Positions 43,977 through 52,988 of a stretch of 64,000 nt of DNA are shown here, one piece after another. The notes beneath the pieces are model-generated. The model saw only the letters and a list, made by a program, of their open reading frames with translations, was not told the origin of the DNA and did no database searches. The translations under genes and the position numbers were made by a program. The first letter of the stretch is position 1. Each line of letters begins with the position of its first letter. Location of the stretch: assembly GCA_003481005.1 (NCBI GenBank), contig QUKC01000002.1, forward strand, positions 186,001 to 250,000, given 5' to 3'. Origin of the DNA: Firmicutes bacterium TM09-10 (GTDB taxonomy: Bacteria; Bacillota; Clostridia; Lachnospirales; Lachnospiraceae).

Positions 43977-44330
43977 TTATCGAAGGTTTTCCGGCAGGCC
44001 GCACCAGACACGAATGACTTTCTGCGCCCGTTTTGCAAGCAGAATCGACAGCCGTCCGGCTGCTTCTCTTGCCTCCCGCTCTGCAGCATCTATCGGCACG
44101 ACACCGCACCCGGTTTCCGTTGCGATGACGACTTCTTTTCTGCAAAGCTGCTCCGCCAGCTTTTCCAGCTCCTCCGGCCGATTTCCGACTTTGGAAGCCA
44201 GCTGCTGTGCATCGTAAAGCACCCTGCAGTTATCCTCTGCTTTTGTCGAAAAATCTGCTTCCGTATAGCCGAAAGTTTCCCGGACATACTCCCGTTTTCC
44301 GGCCGCATATGGTCCAAAAATATAAATCAT
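43977..44330 (-). CDS. Short CobU-like paralogue with altered P-loop
   Basis: Protein of 117 residues. It begins MIYIFGPYAAGKREYVRET, a Walker A in which the usual Ser/Thr after GK is Arg, and it ends with TETGCGVVPIDAAEREAREA and AGRLSILLAKRAQKVIRVWCGLP, clearly the C-terminal part of CobU. The central section with the guanylylated histidine is absent. It is about 60 residues shorter than the full CobU encoded at 45170-45700. AAAGGA precedes the ATG. Kinase and guanylyltransferase activity look unlikely; a helper or regulatory role is possible. Confidence 0.75.
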   Translation of the reverse strand: MIYIFGPYAAGKREYVRETFGYTEADFSTKAEDNCRVLYDAQQLASKVGNRPEELEKLAEQLCRKEVVIATETGCGVVPIDAAEREAREAAGRLSILLAKRAQKVIRVWCGLPENLR

Positions 44331-44414
44331 GCCTGTTCCTTTCCCTTCTCCTGCAAAAACTACCCTTCGCCAGCGCCATTTACAAGATCGCATCTGTGAT
44401 GTTTTTTTGCCGCA

Positions 44415-45173
44415 CTACAGATACTCTGTCAGTACCACTGCTGCCAGCATGAAAAGTTCGCACATCTGGACAAACCATCCTGCCAGGTCCCCCGACAGGC
44501 CGCCGAATTTTCCAATCAGCCGGAACCGATAATACAAAAAAGTCCCGATTGCGGCAATGCTTACGCCAATGCCTTTTTTCCCGCAGCAAATGCAGCAAAG
44601 GACACAAAGGACTGCTGCCAGGACAGCAAGAAACGTTCGCACCTTCTTTTTATCCGCGTACTCTGCAAAAGTATATGCCAGACCACTGTTTTTCGCAAGA
44701 GGGAAGCTCGCAACTGCAAGCCCGGAAAGGCTTCTGCTGATACAATAGCCAAACGCCAGCGCCGTCAGATCTGCCTGCATTTGTGCTGCCGTCACTGCAA
44801 GAGCAAGCTGGGCGACAAAATAACAGCCCAGCCAGATCGCCGCGAACGCGCCCATATGCGGGTCCTTTAAAATCTGTAGCTTTTTTTCTGTATCCTGATG
44901 ACTTGCCAGAGCATCTGCCGTATCGCAGAAGCCATCCAGATGAATGCCTCCGGTCACAAGTACCGGAAGTACACAGATTCCCGCCGCCAGTATCCATTCC
45001 GAAAACTCCATCCGCAGGCACACAAAACGCCACAGGCACACCAGCGCGCCGATCACTGCGCCGATCAGCGGGAACGCGCACAACGCATAGCGCATACTTT
45101 TATTTGTCCATTCTGTCTGCGGCATCGGAATTGCCGAAAACATCGAAAATGCCACGATCACTGTCGAAATCAT
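44415..45173 (-). CDS. cobS: Adenosylcobinamide-GDP ribazoletransferase
   Basis: Membrane enzyme of 252 residues with about six helices. It joins alpha-ribazole (phosphate) to adenosylcobinamide-GDP, the last step of cobalamin assembly. The acidic metal-binding motif GGIHLDGFCDTADALASHQD and GAFAAIWLGCYFV are conserved, as is the small start FSMFSAIPMPQTEWTNKSMR. Its start overlaps the stop of cobU by four bases. Confidence 0.96.
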   Translation of the reverse strand: MISTVIVAFSMFSAIPMPQTEWTNKSMRYALCAFPLIGAVIGALVCLWRFVCLRMEFSEWILAAGICVLPVLVTGGIHLDGFCDTADALASHQDTEKKLQILKDPHMGAFAAIWLGCYFVAQLALAVTAAQMQADLTALAFGYCISRSLSGLAVASFPLAKNSGLAYTFAEYADKKKVRTFLAVLAAVLCVLCCICCGKKGIGVSIAAIGTFLYYRFRLIGKFGGLSGDLAGWFVQMCELFMLAAVVLTEYL

Positions 45174-45700
45174 TGGATTTTTCCTCCCTGCTTATGCCAG
45201 ATCCAACACCCTGCTGTAATTTCCGCTGCCGCATCCGCCATTTTTGCAATTTCCCGGTTGATTTTCCCGAGGATATCCAGATACCGCACCGTAGATGGAT
45301 CATAATTTGTCCCGCCCTCGAACACTTCGTTGCTGACAATGATCAGATGCCTGCACTGGTTTTCCAGAGCTTTTACGCCTGCCAGAATTTCTTCGCTGCA
45401 CCGATCCTCTCCGACGCCCTCCGGCGCGTAGATTTCATTCGCAGTCAGGTTGCTCATACATTCCAGTAAAACGACGCTGTCTTTCGGAACGCGCACCTGT
45501 TTTAAACCGGTATAACATTCCACAGTCTGAAAATTTTTCTGTGCGCGCATCCCACGATGTTTTTCAATCCGTGCCAGACATTCGTTGTCCATCGGCTGCA
45601 TCGTTGCGATGTAAATACGGTTTTCTCCGGCTTCCATCGCGTAATTTTCCGCAAAAGCGCTCTTTCCGCTCGCGCTTCCGCCCACAATCAATGTCAGCAT
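45170..45700 (-). CDS. cobU: Adenosylcobinamide kinase/guanylyltransferase
   Basis: Enzyme of 176 residues with a normal Walker A (GGSASGKSAFAENYA), the guanylylated histidine in ARIEKHRGMRAQK, DSVVLLECMSNLTANE and the C-terminal VSNEVFEGG. It phosphorylates adenosylcobinamide and then transfers GMP from GTP. The C-terminal third is divergent from the family (RYLDILGKINREIAKMADAA replaces the usual REFRDLAGRVNQ) but keeps its helix. GAGGA precedes the ATG. It lies between cobT and cobS, which consume its product. Confidence 0.94.
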   Translation of the reverse strand: MLTLIVGGSASGKSAFAENYAMEAGENRIYIATMQPMDNECLARIEKHRGMRAQKNFQTVECYTGLKQVRVPKDSVVLLECMSNLTANEIYAPEGVGEDRCSEEILAGVKALENQCRHLIIVSNEVFEGGTNYDPSTVRYLDILGKINREIAKMADAAAEITAGCWIWHKQGGKIQ

Positions 45701-45729
45701 ATCCTTCCTCTTTTCCGTTTTCTGCTTCC

Positions 45730-46803
45730 TTACAGCTGGCTGCCCTGCTCTTCATAGGCCTCAATTGAAAGCTCTCCGAATGTAGAACCCTGATAGACGC
45801 TGCACGCCATATCCAGCATCGGAATCGCGCACAGCGCACCGGTTCCTTCTCCGAGACGCATGCCCGCCGTGATCATCGGTTCCAGACCGATTGCATCCAG
45901 AATCATGCATCCGGCCGGTTCCGCAGATACATGAGTTGCCAGCATTGCCTTTTTGGAAGCCGGGCAGATTTTTACCGCCAAAAGTGCCGCCACTGCAGAG
46001 ATCACACCATCAATCAGCACCGGAACCTGATACAGCGCGCCGCCAAGGTAGAGGCCGACCATTCCTGCAATATCGAACCCGCCAAGCATAGAGAGCACAC
46101 TGAGCGGATCTTCCGGATCCGGGTGGTGAAGCTTTATCGCTTTCTTTATTGCCTCCAGTTTACGGGAAAGCCCGCTGTCAGACAAGCCTGCACCGCGTCC
46201 CGTCACAAGCAGCGGATCACAGCCAAGCAGAACCGAAGCAACCGCGCTGGACGTCGTCGTATTGCCAATTCCCATTTCTCCGGTCACCAAAAGCTTTACC
46301 CTATCCTCTTTTGCGCACTTTGCAAGCCCGATTCCCGTTTCGATACAGCGGTACAGCTCTGCCTTTGTCATCGCCGGCTTTTGCGTAATATCCGCCGTCC
46401 CGTTGGCGATCCGACAGTTTCGGACTCCAGGATTTCCCGGATAATTTAAAATTCCGAGATCGACCGCCTCTACCTGACAGTTCGCCACCTTTGCCATCCT
46501 GCAGGCGCTGCTTTTTCCGGCGGCAAAGCTGTCTGCCATCCGCGCGGTCACCTCGCTTCCGGTCTGTGTGACATTCTGTGCCACTACGCCGTTATCCGCA
46601 CACATCAGATACAATCTGCGCACCGACAGGTCAATGTCCGCGCTCCCAGTCAGCGCTGCAATCCGAATCAGCGCATCCTCCAAAATTCCAAGGCTTCCCA
46701 GGGGCTTCGCCACACTGTCCCATCGTTGCTTCGCTTCCGCCGCTGCCTTTTTGTCCGGCTCCGATATCTGATTCAGCTGATTTGATAACCTTTCCAAATT
46801 CAC
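45730..46803 (-). CDS. cobT: Nicotinate-nucleotide-dimethylbenzimidazole phosphoribosyltransferase
   Basis: Enzyme of 357 residues that makes alpha-ribazole phosphate, or the equivalent with another base, for the lower ligand. Conserved features are RWDSVAKPLGSLGILED near the start, GEMGIGNTTTSSAVASVLLG and the catalytic glutamate in LGEGTGALCAIPML. The start at GTG 46803 overlaps the cbiA stop (GTGA) and has GGGAGAAGG upstream; the ATG at 46833 lies before that ribosome site. The lower ligand actually made cannot be read from this gene; no bza genes are in the window. Confidence 0.94.
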   Translation of the reverse strand: MNLERLSNQLNQISEPDKKAAAEAKQRWDSVAKPLGSLGILEDALIRIAALTGSADIDLSVRRLYLMCADNGVVAQNVTQTGSEVTARMADSFAAGKSSACRMAKVANCQVEAVDLGILNYPGNPGVRNCRIANGTADITQKPAMTKAELYRCIETGIGLAKCAKEDRVKLLVTGEMGIGNTTTSSAVASVLLGCDPLLVTGRGAGLSDSGLSRKLEAIKKAIKLHHPDPEDPLSVLSMLGGFDIAGMVGLYLGGALYQVPVLIDGVISAVAALLAVKICPASKKAMLATHVSAEPAGCMILDAIGLEPMITAGMRLGEGTGALCAIPMLDMACSVYQGSTFGELSIEAYEEQGSQL

Positions 46804-48218
46804 AATGCCTTCTCCCTTTGCTTTTCCTGCCATTTTGCCGCTGCCCTGGCAAACCGTTCTGCCAGCCTTGGCTCTGCCAGAAAATATAAATGCGGAAAGC
46901 CTGCATACAGACTGCTTCCTGCTACGCTTCCCTCCCAGGTTTTGTTTCCGACCGGCTTTTTCATTTCAAACGCTGTCCCGTTCTGCGTACAGTCCCAGTA
47001 ATGAAATTCATGCACCGGAATGCTTTCCCCTTTTTCAAACAGCATGGAATTTTCTTTTGCTGTCATGACCGCGTATCCAAAGCGCTGCAGACGGTTCGTC
47101 CGAAATCCGCTTCCATCCAAAACGCCTGTCATCTCCCAGACCTGTCCGTCAGCGTCTTCCAGTTCCTTTTGCAGATACAGGAAGCCGCCGCATTCCGCAA
47201 TCGTCGGCATTCCATGACGGACCGCCTCAAAAATTGCATGACGCATCCTACTGTTTTCAGAAAGCTTCCCGGCGTGCAGCTCCGGGTATCCGCCGCCCAG
47301 ATACAGTCCGCAGATGCCTTCCGGCAGCTTTTTATCTTCCATCGGCGAAAATTCCACAAGCTCCAATCCCTGTTGCCGCAGCGCTCTTTTGTTTTCTTCA
47401 TAATAAAAACAAAACGCTGTGTCCTGTGCAATGCCGATTCGAAGGCACTCTTTATCCGGGGCTGGAAACTGTGGAGGATCCGGACAATCCGGGCTTTTTA
47501 ACGCTGCTTCGCTTTTTATTGTCTCTGACACGCTGTCCGCTGTCGCTGCGATCCGCAGCACTTGCTCCAGATCAACATGTTGTAAAAAAGCATCTGCCAG
47601 CCTGTCCACCTTTTCCGACAGCGCTCCGACCTCCTGCGCTGTCACAAGCCCTAGATGTCTGCTTTCAAAAGAAGCATCTTCCACATAGGGCAAAAAACCA
47701 ACAACCGGCAGTCCGGTCTGTTCCTCCAGCATCGGTGCAAGCAGCCGCGCCATCCTTTCCGAACAGCCATTGAGCAAAATGCCTGCAAGCTGGTTTCTTT
47801 TCCGGAAAGAAAGCATTCCCTGAACTTGTGCGGCAATCGTCAGGCTCGCACCTTTCGGACGCACAACAAGAATTACCGGAGTATTTGTTGCACACGCAAC
47901 ATCCCATGTAGAGTCCCGGTCCGACACGCCGCCCAGACCGTCATAATATCCCATCACGCCCTCCAGCACTGCAATTTTACACCGCTGTTCATAGCAGGCA
48001 ATCTGGCGCTGCAGTGTTTTTGCATCTGCAAAAAACAGATCCAGATTTTCTCCCGGAATGCCGAGCACACGCTGATGGAACATCGGATCGATATAGTCCG
48101 GTCCGCACTTAAACGAGGCCGCAGAGATTCCTTTTTTCTGCAGCGCCCGCAGGCACGCACAGGTAACAGCCGTCTTCCCGCTTCCGCTGGACAGACCTGC
48201 AAATAAAATCCTATTCAT
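46800..48218 (-). CDS. cbiA: Cobyrinate a,c-diamide synthase
   Basis: Amidotransferase of 472 residues. The N-terminal ATP-binding domain has LFAGLSSGSGKTAVTCACL, SFKCGPDYIDPMFHQ and VLEGVMGYYDG; the C-terminal glutaminase has LYLGGGYPELHA, the nucleophile in TIAECGGFLYLQ and a final histidine in VAGSSLYAGFPHLYF. It amidates the a and c carboxylates of cobyrinate. The ATG at 48218 follows GGAGG by eight bases and overlaps the cbiET stop by eight bases. Confidence 0.96.
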   Translation of the reverse strand: MNRILFAGLSSGSGKTAVTCACLRALQKKGISAASFKCGPDYIDPMFHQRVLGIPGENLDLFFADAKTLQRQIACYEQRCKIAVLEGVMGYYDGLGGVSDRDSTWDVACATNTPVILVVRPKGASLTIAAQVQGMLSFRKRNQLAGILLNGCSERMARLLAPMLEEQTGLPVVGFLPYVEDASFESRHLGLVTAQEVGALSEKVDRLADAFLQHVDLEQVLRIAATADSVSETIKSEAALKSPDCPDPPQFPAPDKECLRIGIAQDTAFCFYYEENKRALRQQGLELVEFSPMEDKKLPEGICGLYLGGGYPELHAGKLSENSRMRHAIFEAVRHGMPTIAECGGFLYLQKELEDADGQVWEMTGVLDGSGFRTNRLQRFGYAVMTAKENSMLFEKGESIPVHEFHYWDCTQNGTAFEMKKPVGNKTWEGSVAGSSLYAGFPHLYFLAEPRLAERFARAAAKWQEKQREKAL

Positions 48219-49497
48219 CTGCACATCCTCCGGCACTGATTAAAAAGATCGGATTATTGGCGCAAAGCATATGACCTTTTCCTGCCTTTTTCGACCGCGA
48301 AACCTGAAGCTGCATGATTTCTGCCGTCTTCGAGGTAAACGCTTCCAGACTTTCACATGCCTGCAGTGCTGTTTCCAGCAAAATCGCGGTCACAACGATC
48401 CGGACGGACGGATTTTTTTCAAAAAGGATGGATAAAATTTCCGGCAGATTTCCCTTCGTCCCGCCAATAAACACAGCGTCCGGCGCAGGAAGGGAGTCTA
48501 ATGCCTGCGGCGCTTTTCCAAAAACCACATGCAAATTTCCGCAGCCAAACCGCTCCCGGTTCTTCCCAATCAATTCTACTGCTTTTTCCTCACACTCAAT
48601 CGCATACACGTCTGCCTGTCCTGCCATCAGCGAAAGTTCGACAGAAACAGAACCGGTTCCTGCACCGACATCATAAAGGACTTTCGCGCCTGCCGCCCCG
48701 AGCTTTGCAAGCGCAGCTGCACGCACCTCCTGTTTTGTCATTGGAACCTCTCCCCGGACAAACCAGTCATCCAAAAATCCGGGACCATGTGCCTTTGCAC
48801 GCTCCCGCCAACAAGATCCCGTAACAGAATTCTCAGAATCCTTTTTCGCAGATACCGTATCGTTTCCGATATCGTCTGCCGTTTTCTCCCGCTTCACCAC
48901 CAGCACCGCCAGTGGCTCAAATATCTTTTCTGCTATTTCCCGAACTGTTCCGGACACAATCCGTTCTTCCGGATAGGAAAGCTTTTCTCCGACATACGCC
49001 CGGCATCCGCCAAATCCAGCCTGCATCAGCTGTCTGCAAAGTTCCTGCGCCGTATTGTCCGGTCCGGTCAAAAAAAATACTTCCGGATTTTCTGTAACTG
49101 CCGCAACAGGATCACAGGCTCTTCCGTGGGCACTCACCACTTTCCAGTCCTGCCACGGCAGCTGCAGTTTCGCAGCCAAATAGGACATGCTTCCGATCCC
49201 GGGCAGAATGGAAAGCTCTCCGTCCCAATATTTCCCAAGCCCGGTACAAAGGCTGTAACAGCCGGTGTCCCCGGTACAGACCACGCAGGGAAAGCTGCTG
49301 TCAGAACCATACACTGCATCACAGACCGCCTGGGCGGAAACCGCTATTTTCCGATTCTTCGAGCATCCCTCCGGAAGTGTTTCAAGCAGGCGCCCTGCAC
49401 CGACAATCAGGTCTGCTTTGCGTAACGCTTCCAACGCTTCCAGTGTCAGGCAGGACTGGCTGCCGGGTCCCATTCCAACGACTGTCAGTTTTCTCAT
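48211..49497 (-). CDS. cbiET: Fused cobalt-precorrin-7 C5-methyltransferase/C15-methyltransferase (decarboxylating)
   Basis: Two-domain enzyme of 428 residues, as in CobL. CbiE (about 1-205) is a corrin methyltransferase with LTVVGMGPGSQSCLTLEALE and VCTGDTGCYSLC. CbiT (about 230-428) is a class I methyltransferase with KVLYDVGAGTGSVSVELSLM and DAVFIGGTKGNLPEIL. Together they methylate C5 and C15 and remove the C12 acetate carboxyl. The start ATG at 49497 has AAAGGAGG upstream and overlaps the previous gene by ATGA; the open frame up to 49776 is a shadow of that gene. Confidence 0.94.
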   Translation of the reverse strand: MRKLTVVGMGPGSQSCLTLEALEALRKADLIVGAGRLLETLPEGCSKNRKIAVSAQAVCDAVYGSDSSFPCVVCTGDTGCYSLCTGLGKYWDGELSILPGIGSMSYLAAKLQLPWQDWKVVSAHGRACDPVAAVTENPEVFFLTGPDNTAQELCRQLMQAGFGGCRAYVGEKLSYPEERIVSGTVREIAEKIFEPLAVLVVKREKTADDIGNDTVSAKKDSENSVTGSCWRERAKAHGPGFLDDWFVRGEVPMTKQEVRAAALAKLGAAGAKVLYDVGAGTGSVSVELSLMAGQADVYAIECEEKAVELIGKNRERFGCGNLHVVFGKAPQALDSLPAPDAVFIGGTKGNLPEILSILFEKNPSVRIVVTAILLETALQACESLEAFTSKTAEIMQLQVSRSKKAGKGHMLCANNPIFLISAGGCADE

Positions 49498-51020
49498 TCC
49501 ACAGCGCCTCCTTTTGCATACAGGCTCTCCAGTACAAGGTTCCAGGCTTCTTCTACAGAATACCCTTCTTCCTGCGTCGGTCTGCCAATCACGACGAGCG
49601 CAGCCTTCTGCAGGCGCGCAGCCTCCTGTTTTTCCAGAAATCCGCCCTTTTTGCCTCCATCCTTCGTCACGAGGATGCCGATATGGTACTGCTCCATCAG
49701 CGCAATATTTAACGCAGTTGTGAAGGGTCCCTGCAGCGCAAGAATGTGGCTGTGCGGAATCTGAGCCTTTTCGCACAGATCAAGCGCTTCTTTGGAGGGA
49801 AGCACCCGCACATAGAGCCGCTCTTTTTCCACGCCTTCAAACGCCGCAAGCTCCTTGCTGCCCGTCGTCAGCAGGACATTTCCAGAAAGCGTCTGCAACA
49901 GTCCTGCCGCCTCCTTTGCATCCTGTACCCAGTAACAGTCACTGCCGACCTTTGAAGCTCTGCGGCAAACCCGAAGCAGACGGATTTGCTCCTGCTGCGC
50001 CGCCTGACGGATATTTTCGCTCACCTCTGCCGCATAGGGATGGGTCGCATCAATCACAAGATCATAGCCCTTTTCCATCTCCCGCTCCATCTGTGTCCGG
50101 TCCATACGCCCTGCCAGAATCGTTTCCTGCGGCAGTTCCTGCAGCATTTCCTCTCCATACGAGGTCGCTACACTGACTTTAAAAATGACCGGAAGAGTCA
50201 ACAGGCGTTGTGCCAGCTCTCTCCCTTCTGTTGTTCCGCCAAACAGCAGGATTCTGAGCTTTTCCTTCCCGCCTGCCCGATTGACCGCCACCCGCTTTTC
50301 ATAGCCGCGCTTTGTCACCAACAGACCGTTTTGAAAGCTTGTCCTGCTGCTGCCGATAAAGACCGTCGTAAACATATCCACCTGCTCTTTGGTAAGCTCC
50401 TGCAGCGTGCAGGTTTTCTTCTCTTCATCCTGTCTTCCGATCATCCGCACCCAGCCACAGGGCGTATCCGGTGCATAATACTCGGATACAATCCGGCACG
50501 CCCAGCTTAAATAGTCCGCCCGCTTTTTGCTCGACGGATTGTACAGACAAATGGAAAAATCTCCTGCTGCCGCCGCACGGAGCCGCTTCTCGATCACGTC
50601 CTTTGGCGTCAGAAGGTCGGACAAGGAAATCACGGCAAAATCGTTCATCAGCGGTGCGCCCAGCCGAGCTGCTCCGGAAAGCGCCGCTGTCACGCCCGCA
50701 ACGATCACAACCTCCGTCTCTGGATACTTTTCTGCCAACGACAGTACAAGCCCTGCCATTCCGTACACGCCTGCATCCCCGCTGCAGATCATCGCCGTCG
50801 TTTTTCCACCCTGCGCTGCCAAAAGCGCCATATGACAGCGTTCGACTTCTTTTGTCATACCGCTGACCAGATATTCCTTCTCCGGATAATCTTCCCGGAT
50901 TAAATCCGCATAGGCGGTATAGCCACAGATTACTTCTGACTGTTCCAGCGCTTTTTTTGCCTCCAGCGTCATACCATCCCTACCGCCAGGTCCAAGCCCT
51001 ACTACAAAAAGACGTTTCAT
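49494..51020 (-). CDS. cbiHJ: Fused cobalt-precorrin-3 C17-methyltransferase and cobalt-precorrin-6A reductase
   Basis: Protein of 508 residues. Residues about 1-245 are CbiH: LFVVGLGPGGRDGMTLEAKK, ICSGDAGVYGMAGLVL and FSICLYNPSSKKRADYL. After a short linker, residues about 255-508 are CbiJ/CobK: ILLFGGTTEGRELAQRLL, DLVIDATHPYAAEVSENI and ILVTKDGGKKGGFLEKQEAA. It performs ring contraction and C17 methylation and, later in the pathway, reduction of the macrocycle. GGAGAG precedes the ATG. The fusion ties two non-consecutive steps. Confidence 0.94.
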   Translation of the reverse strand: MKRLFVVGLGPGGRDGMTLEAKKALEQSEVICGYTAYADLIREDYPEKEYLVSGMTKEVERCHMALLAAQGGKTTAMICSGDAGVYGMAGLVLSLAEKYPETEVVIVAGVTAALSGAARLGAPLMNDFAVISLSDLLTPKDVIEKRLRAAAAGDFSICLYNPSSKKRADYLSWACRIVSEYYAPDTPCGWVRMIGRQDEEKKTCTLQELTKEQVDMFTTVFIGSSRTSFQNGLLVTKRGYEKRVAVNRAGGKEKLRILLFGGTTEGRELAQRLLTLPVIFKVSVATSYGEEMLQELPQETILAGRMDRTQMEREMEKGYDLVIDATHPYAAEVSENIRQAAQQEQIRLLRVCRRASKVGSDCYWVQDAKEAAGLLQTLSGNVLLTTGSKELAAFEGVEKERLYVRVLPSKEALDLCEKAQIPHSHILALQGPFTTALNIALMEQYHIGILVTKDGGKKGGFLEKQEAARLQKAALVVIGRPTQEEGYSVEEAWNLVLESLYAKGGAVE

Positions 51021-51038
51021 GGTTTTTCTCTCCGTCCA

Positions 51039-52193
51039 CTATCTGCTTTTAAAGGAAATTTCAACCGTTTTCATCGCAACTGCAATCGTTACTCCGTTCT
51101 GCGCTGTTTTGGGAATCCGTATTTCTCCATTCCCGCTTCCCTTTTTGGCGCTTCGTTCGCAGACATTGTCCACTCCCGTCACCTGCTTTACAAACGCCGA
51201 TGCCGTAAACACTCCCTTCAGATTTCGGAGGGTTTCTGCATCATAGGTTTTCAGCTTCCAAAAATGTTCTGCACAAAAATCAAGCAGTCCCGGTTCTTCC
51301 TTTTTTAAATCGATGCTGCATACCATTTCAATTGCCTCATGCCAGATGCAGTTTTGCTCCATCACTTTTTCAAACAGCGCATCTATCTGTTCTCCGGAAG
51401 CTCCCTTCCGGCACCCGATTCCGACACACAGCGCTTGTGGCACAAGATAAAGGGGCTGACGCTCCCGATCTGCCAACCGGTGGATTCCGACATAAATATC
51501 ACAGGACGCAGCATCTGAAAAAACAACACCCGTCGGCAGTTTCCCGGCAATGGGAAATTCGCTGAACATTTTTTTGGTCTGTCCCCCCAAAAGCCCTGCG
51601 GAAATCTCCTTAATCTTTCCGGGATTTATCACTTTCAGCCCTTCCCGTTTCGCCCAGCTGTCTACTGCCCAGACGCCCCGCACATCCGTTGCCGTCGTAA
51701 TCGCTGCCTGCGCGCCTGTCATTTTGGCAAGCTTATCGGCAAGAAGATTCGCGCCACCCAGATGCCCGGATAAAATCGGGATACACCAGTTTGCCTTTTC
51801 ATCCATCACAACTACAGCCGGGTCACTCTGCTTTGCCCGGACATAGGGTGCGATCGCGCGCACGGCAATTCCTGCCGCACCGATAAAAAGCAGATTGTTG
51901 CCCGGCTGAAAAACCCGCTTTGTCCAGTCCGACAGACTTTCGTGATCTGCTCCGAAACACTGTGTAAGTTCCCAGTCTGCGCCGGACGCAGACGAAACAC
52001 TTGCGCAAGCTTCTGCAAGCGCTGCGCTGTCAGCATTTCCCTGCGGCATGGCAGACCGCGTGCACGCACCAAAAGCACATGCGGCTAACTCTGCAGGCGC
52101 TGTGCTGCCGGAATTTTTCTGCGGTGCTGCTGTCAGAATCTTCCGCCCGAGTGCCGCGCCATTCTTGCTGAAACAGATCATATAATTACTCAT
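51039..52193 (-). CDS. cbiG: Cobalt-precorrin-5A hydrolase
   Basis: Protein of 384 residues that opens the delta-lactone of cobalt-precorrin-5A and releases acetaldehyde. The central domain has LLFIGAAGIAVRAIAPYVR and VVMDEKANWCIPILSGHLGGAN; the C-terminal domain has LCVGIGCRKGASGEQIDALF and TGVDNVCERSA. About 60 residues near the N-terminus (CAFGACTRSAMPQGNADSAA region) are alanine/serine-rich and longer than usual. The start overlaps the cbiF stop by one base (TGATG); the ribosome site is only GGTGGGG. Confidence 0.93.
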   Translation of the reverse strand: MSNYMICFSKNGAALGRKILTAAPQKNSGSTAPAELAACAFGACTRSAMPQGNADSAALAEACASVSSASGADWELTQCFGADHESLSDWTKRVFQPGNNLLFIGAAGIAVRAIAPYVRAKQSDPAVVVMDEKANWCIPILSGHLGGANLLADKLAKMTGAQAAITTATDVRGVWAVDSWAKREGLKVINPGKIKEISAGLLGGQTKKMFSEFPIAGKLPTGVVFSDAASCDIYVGIHRLADRERQPLYLVPQALCVGIGCRKGASGEQIDALFEKVMEQNCIWHEAIEMVCSIDLKKEEPGLLDFCAEHFWKLKTYDAETLRNLKGVFTASAFVKQVTGVDNVCERSAKKGSGNGEIRIPKTAQNGVTIAVAMKTVEISFKSR

Positions 52194-52984
52194 CAGACCG
52201 CCCCACCGCAGCAAACGTCTGCTCCGCCGGCATCTGTTCCCTGCCGGTACTCTGTCGTAAACGCCGGGTCATACAGACACGATCTGTCATAAACATCCCC
52301 GAGGAAATTTCCGACCATTACAAGCGCTGTTTTGGATATGCCGGCTTCTTTTCCGCACCGGGCAAGTTTTCCCAGCGGACAGCGCAGCGTGCGCTCTTCC
52401 GGCCAGCTTGCCTTGTATACAATTGCTGCCGGTGTCTGCTCCGTGTAAGCGCCCTTTAACAGCTCGCGCTGTAGTCCCTCCAGCATCCCGGCGCTCAGGA
52501 AAATGACCATCGCGCAGCCGTGCGCCGCAAGGGAAGCGATCGACTCTGCTTCCGGCACCGGCGTCCGCCCCGCCATCCGCGTAATGATCACGCTCTGCGT
52601 AATGCCCGGCAGCGTGTATTCTGCATCCAGAGCTGCTGCCGCACCACAGAAGCTCGAAACGCCAGGCGTCACATCGTAAGCAATCTTCTGCTCTTTCAGG
52701 CAGTCGATCTGCTCTCGAATCGCTCCGTACAGGCTCGGGTCGCCCGTATGCAGCCGCACTGTCATCTGCTGTCTGCTTTCCGCCTCTTCCATGACGGCAA
52801 TCACTTCTTCCAGCGTCATCTGCGCGCTGTTATAAATTCTGCAGTCTTTTTTTGCAAACCCGAGCAGTGCCGGATTGACCAGACTGCCCGCATAAACAAT
52901 AACATCCGCTTCTTCCAGAAGCCTGCGCCCCCGCAGTGTGATCAGATCCGGTGCGCCGCAGCCTGCCCCAACAAAATGAACCAC
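52193..52984 (-). CDS. cbiF: Cobalt-precorrin-4 C11-methyltransferase
   Basis: Enzyme of 263 residues. VHFVGAGCGAPDLITLRGRR, VRLHTGDPSLYGAIREQID, GVSSFCGAAAALDAEYTLPG and MVGNFLGDVYDRSCLYDPAF match the CbiF/CobM family. It transfers a methyl group from S-adenosylmethionine to C11. The start is GTG 52984, with GGAG seven bases upstream, four bases after the cbiL stop. Confidence 0.96.
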   Translation of the reverse strand: MVHFVGAGCGAPDLITLRGRRLLEEADVIVYAGSLVNPALLGFAKKDCRIYNSAQMTLEEVIAVMEEAESRQQMTVRLHTGDPSLYGAIREQIDCLKEQKIAYDVTPGVSSFCGAAAALDAEYTLPGITQSVIITRMAGRTPVPEAESIASLAAHGCAMVIFLSAGMLEGLQRELLKGAYTEQTPAAIVYKASWPEERTLRCPLGKLARCGKEAGISKTALVMVGNFLGDVYDRSCLYDPAFTTEYRQGTDAGGADVCCGGAV

Positions 52985-52988
52985 TTCT

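Noticed and set aside
46804..46833. ATG 46833 as the cobT start
   Set aside because: The ribosome-binding sequence lies after this codon; GTG 46803, overlapping the cbiA stop, is at the correct distance.
49498..49776. N-terminal extension of cbiET by 93 codons
   Set aside because: It is the other frame of cbiHJ; the internal ATG at 49497 with AAAGGAGG and the family start is clearly right.
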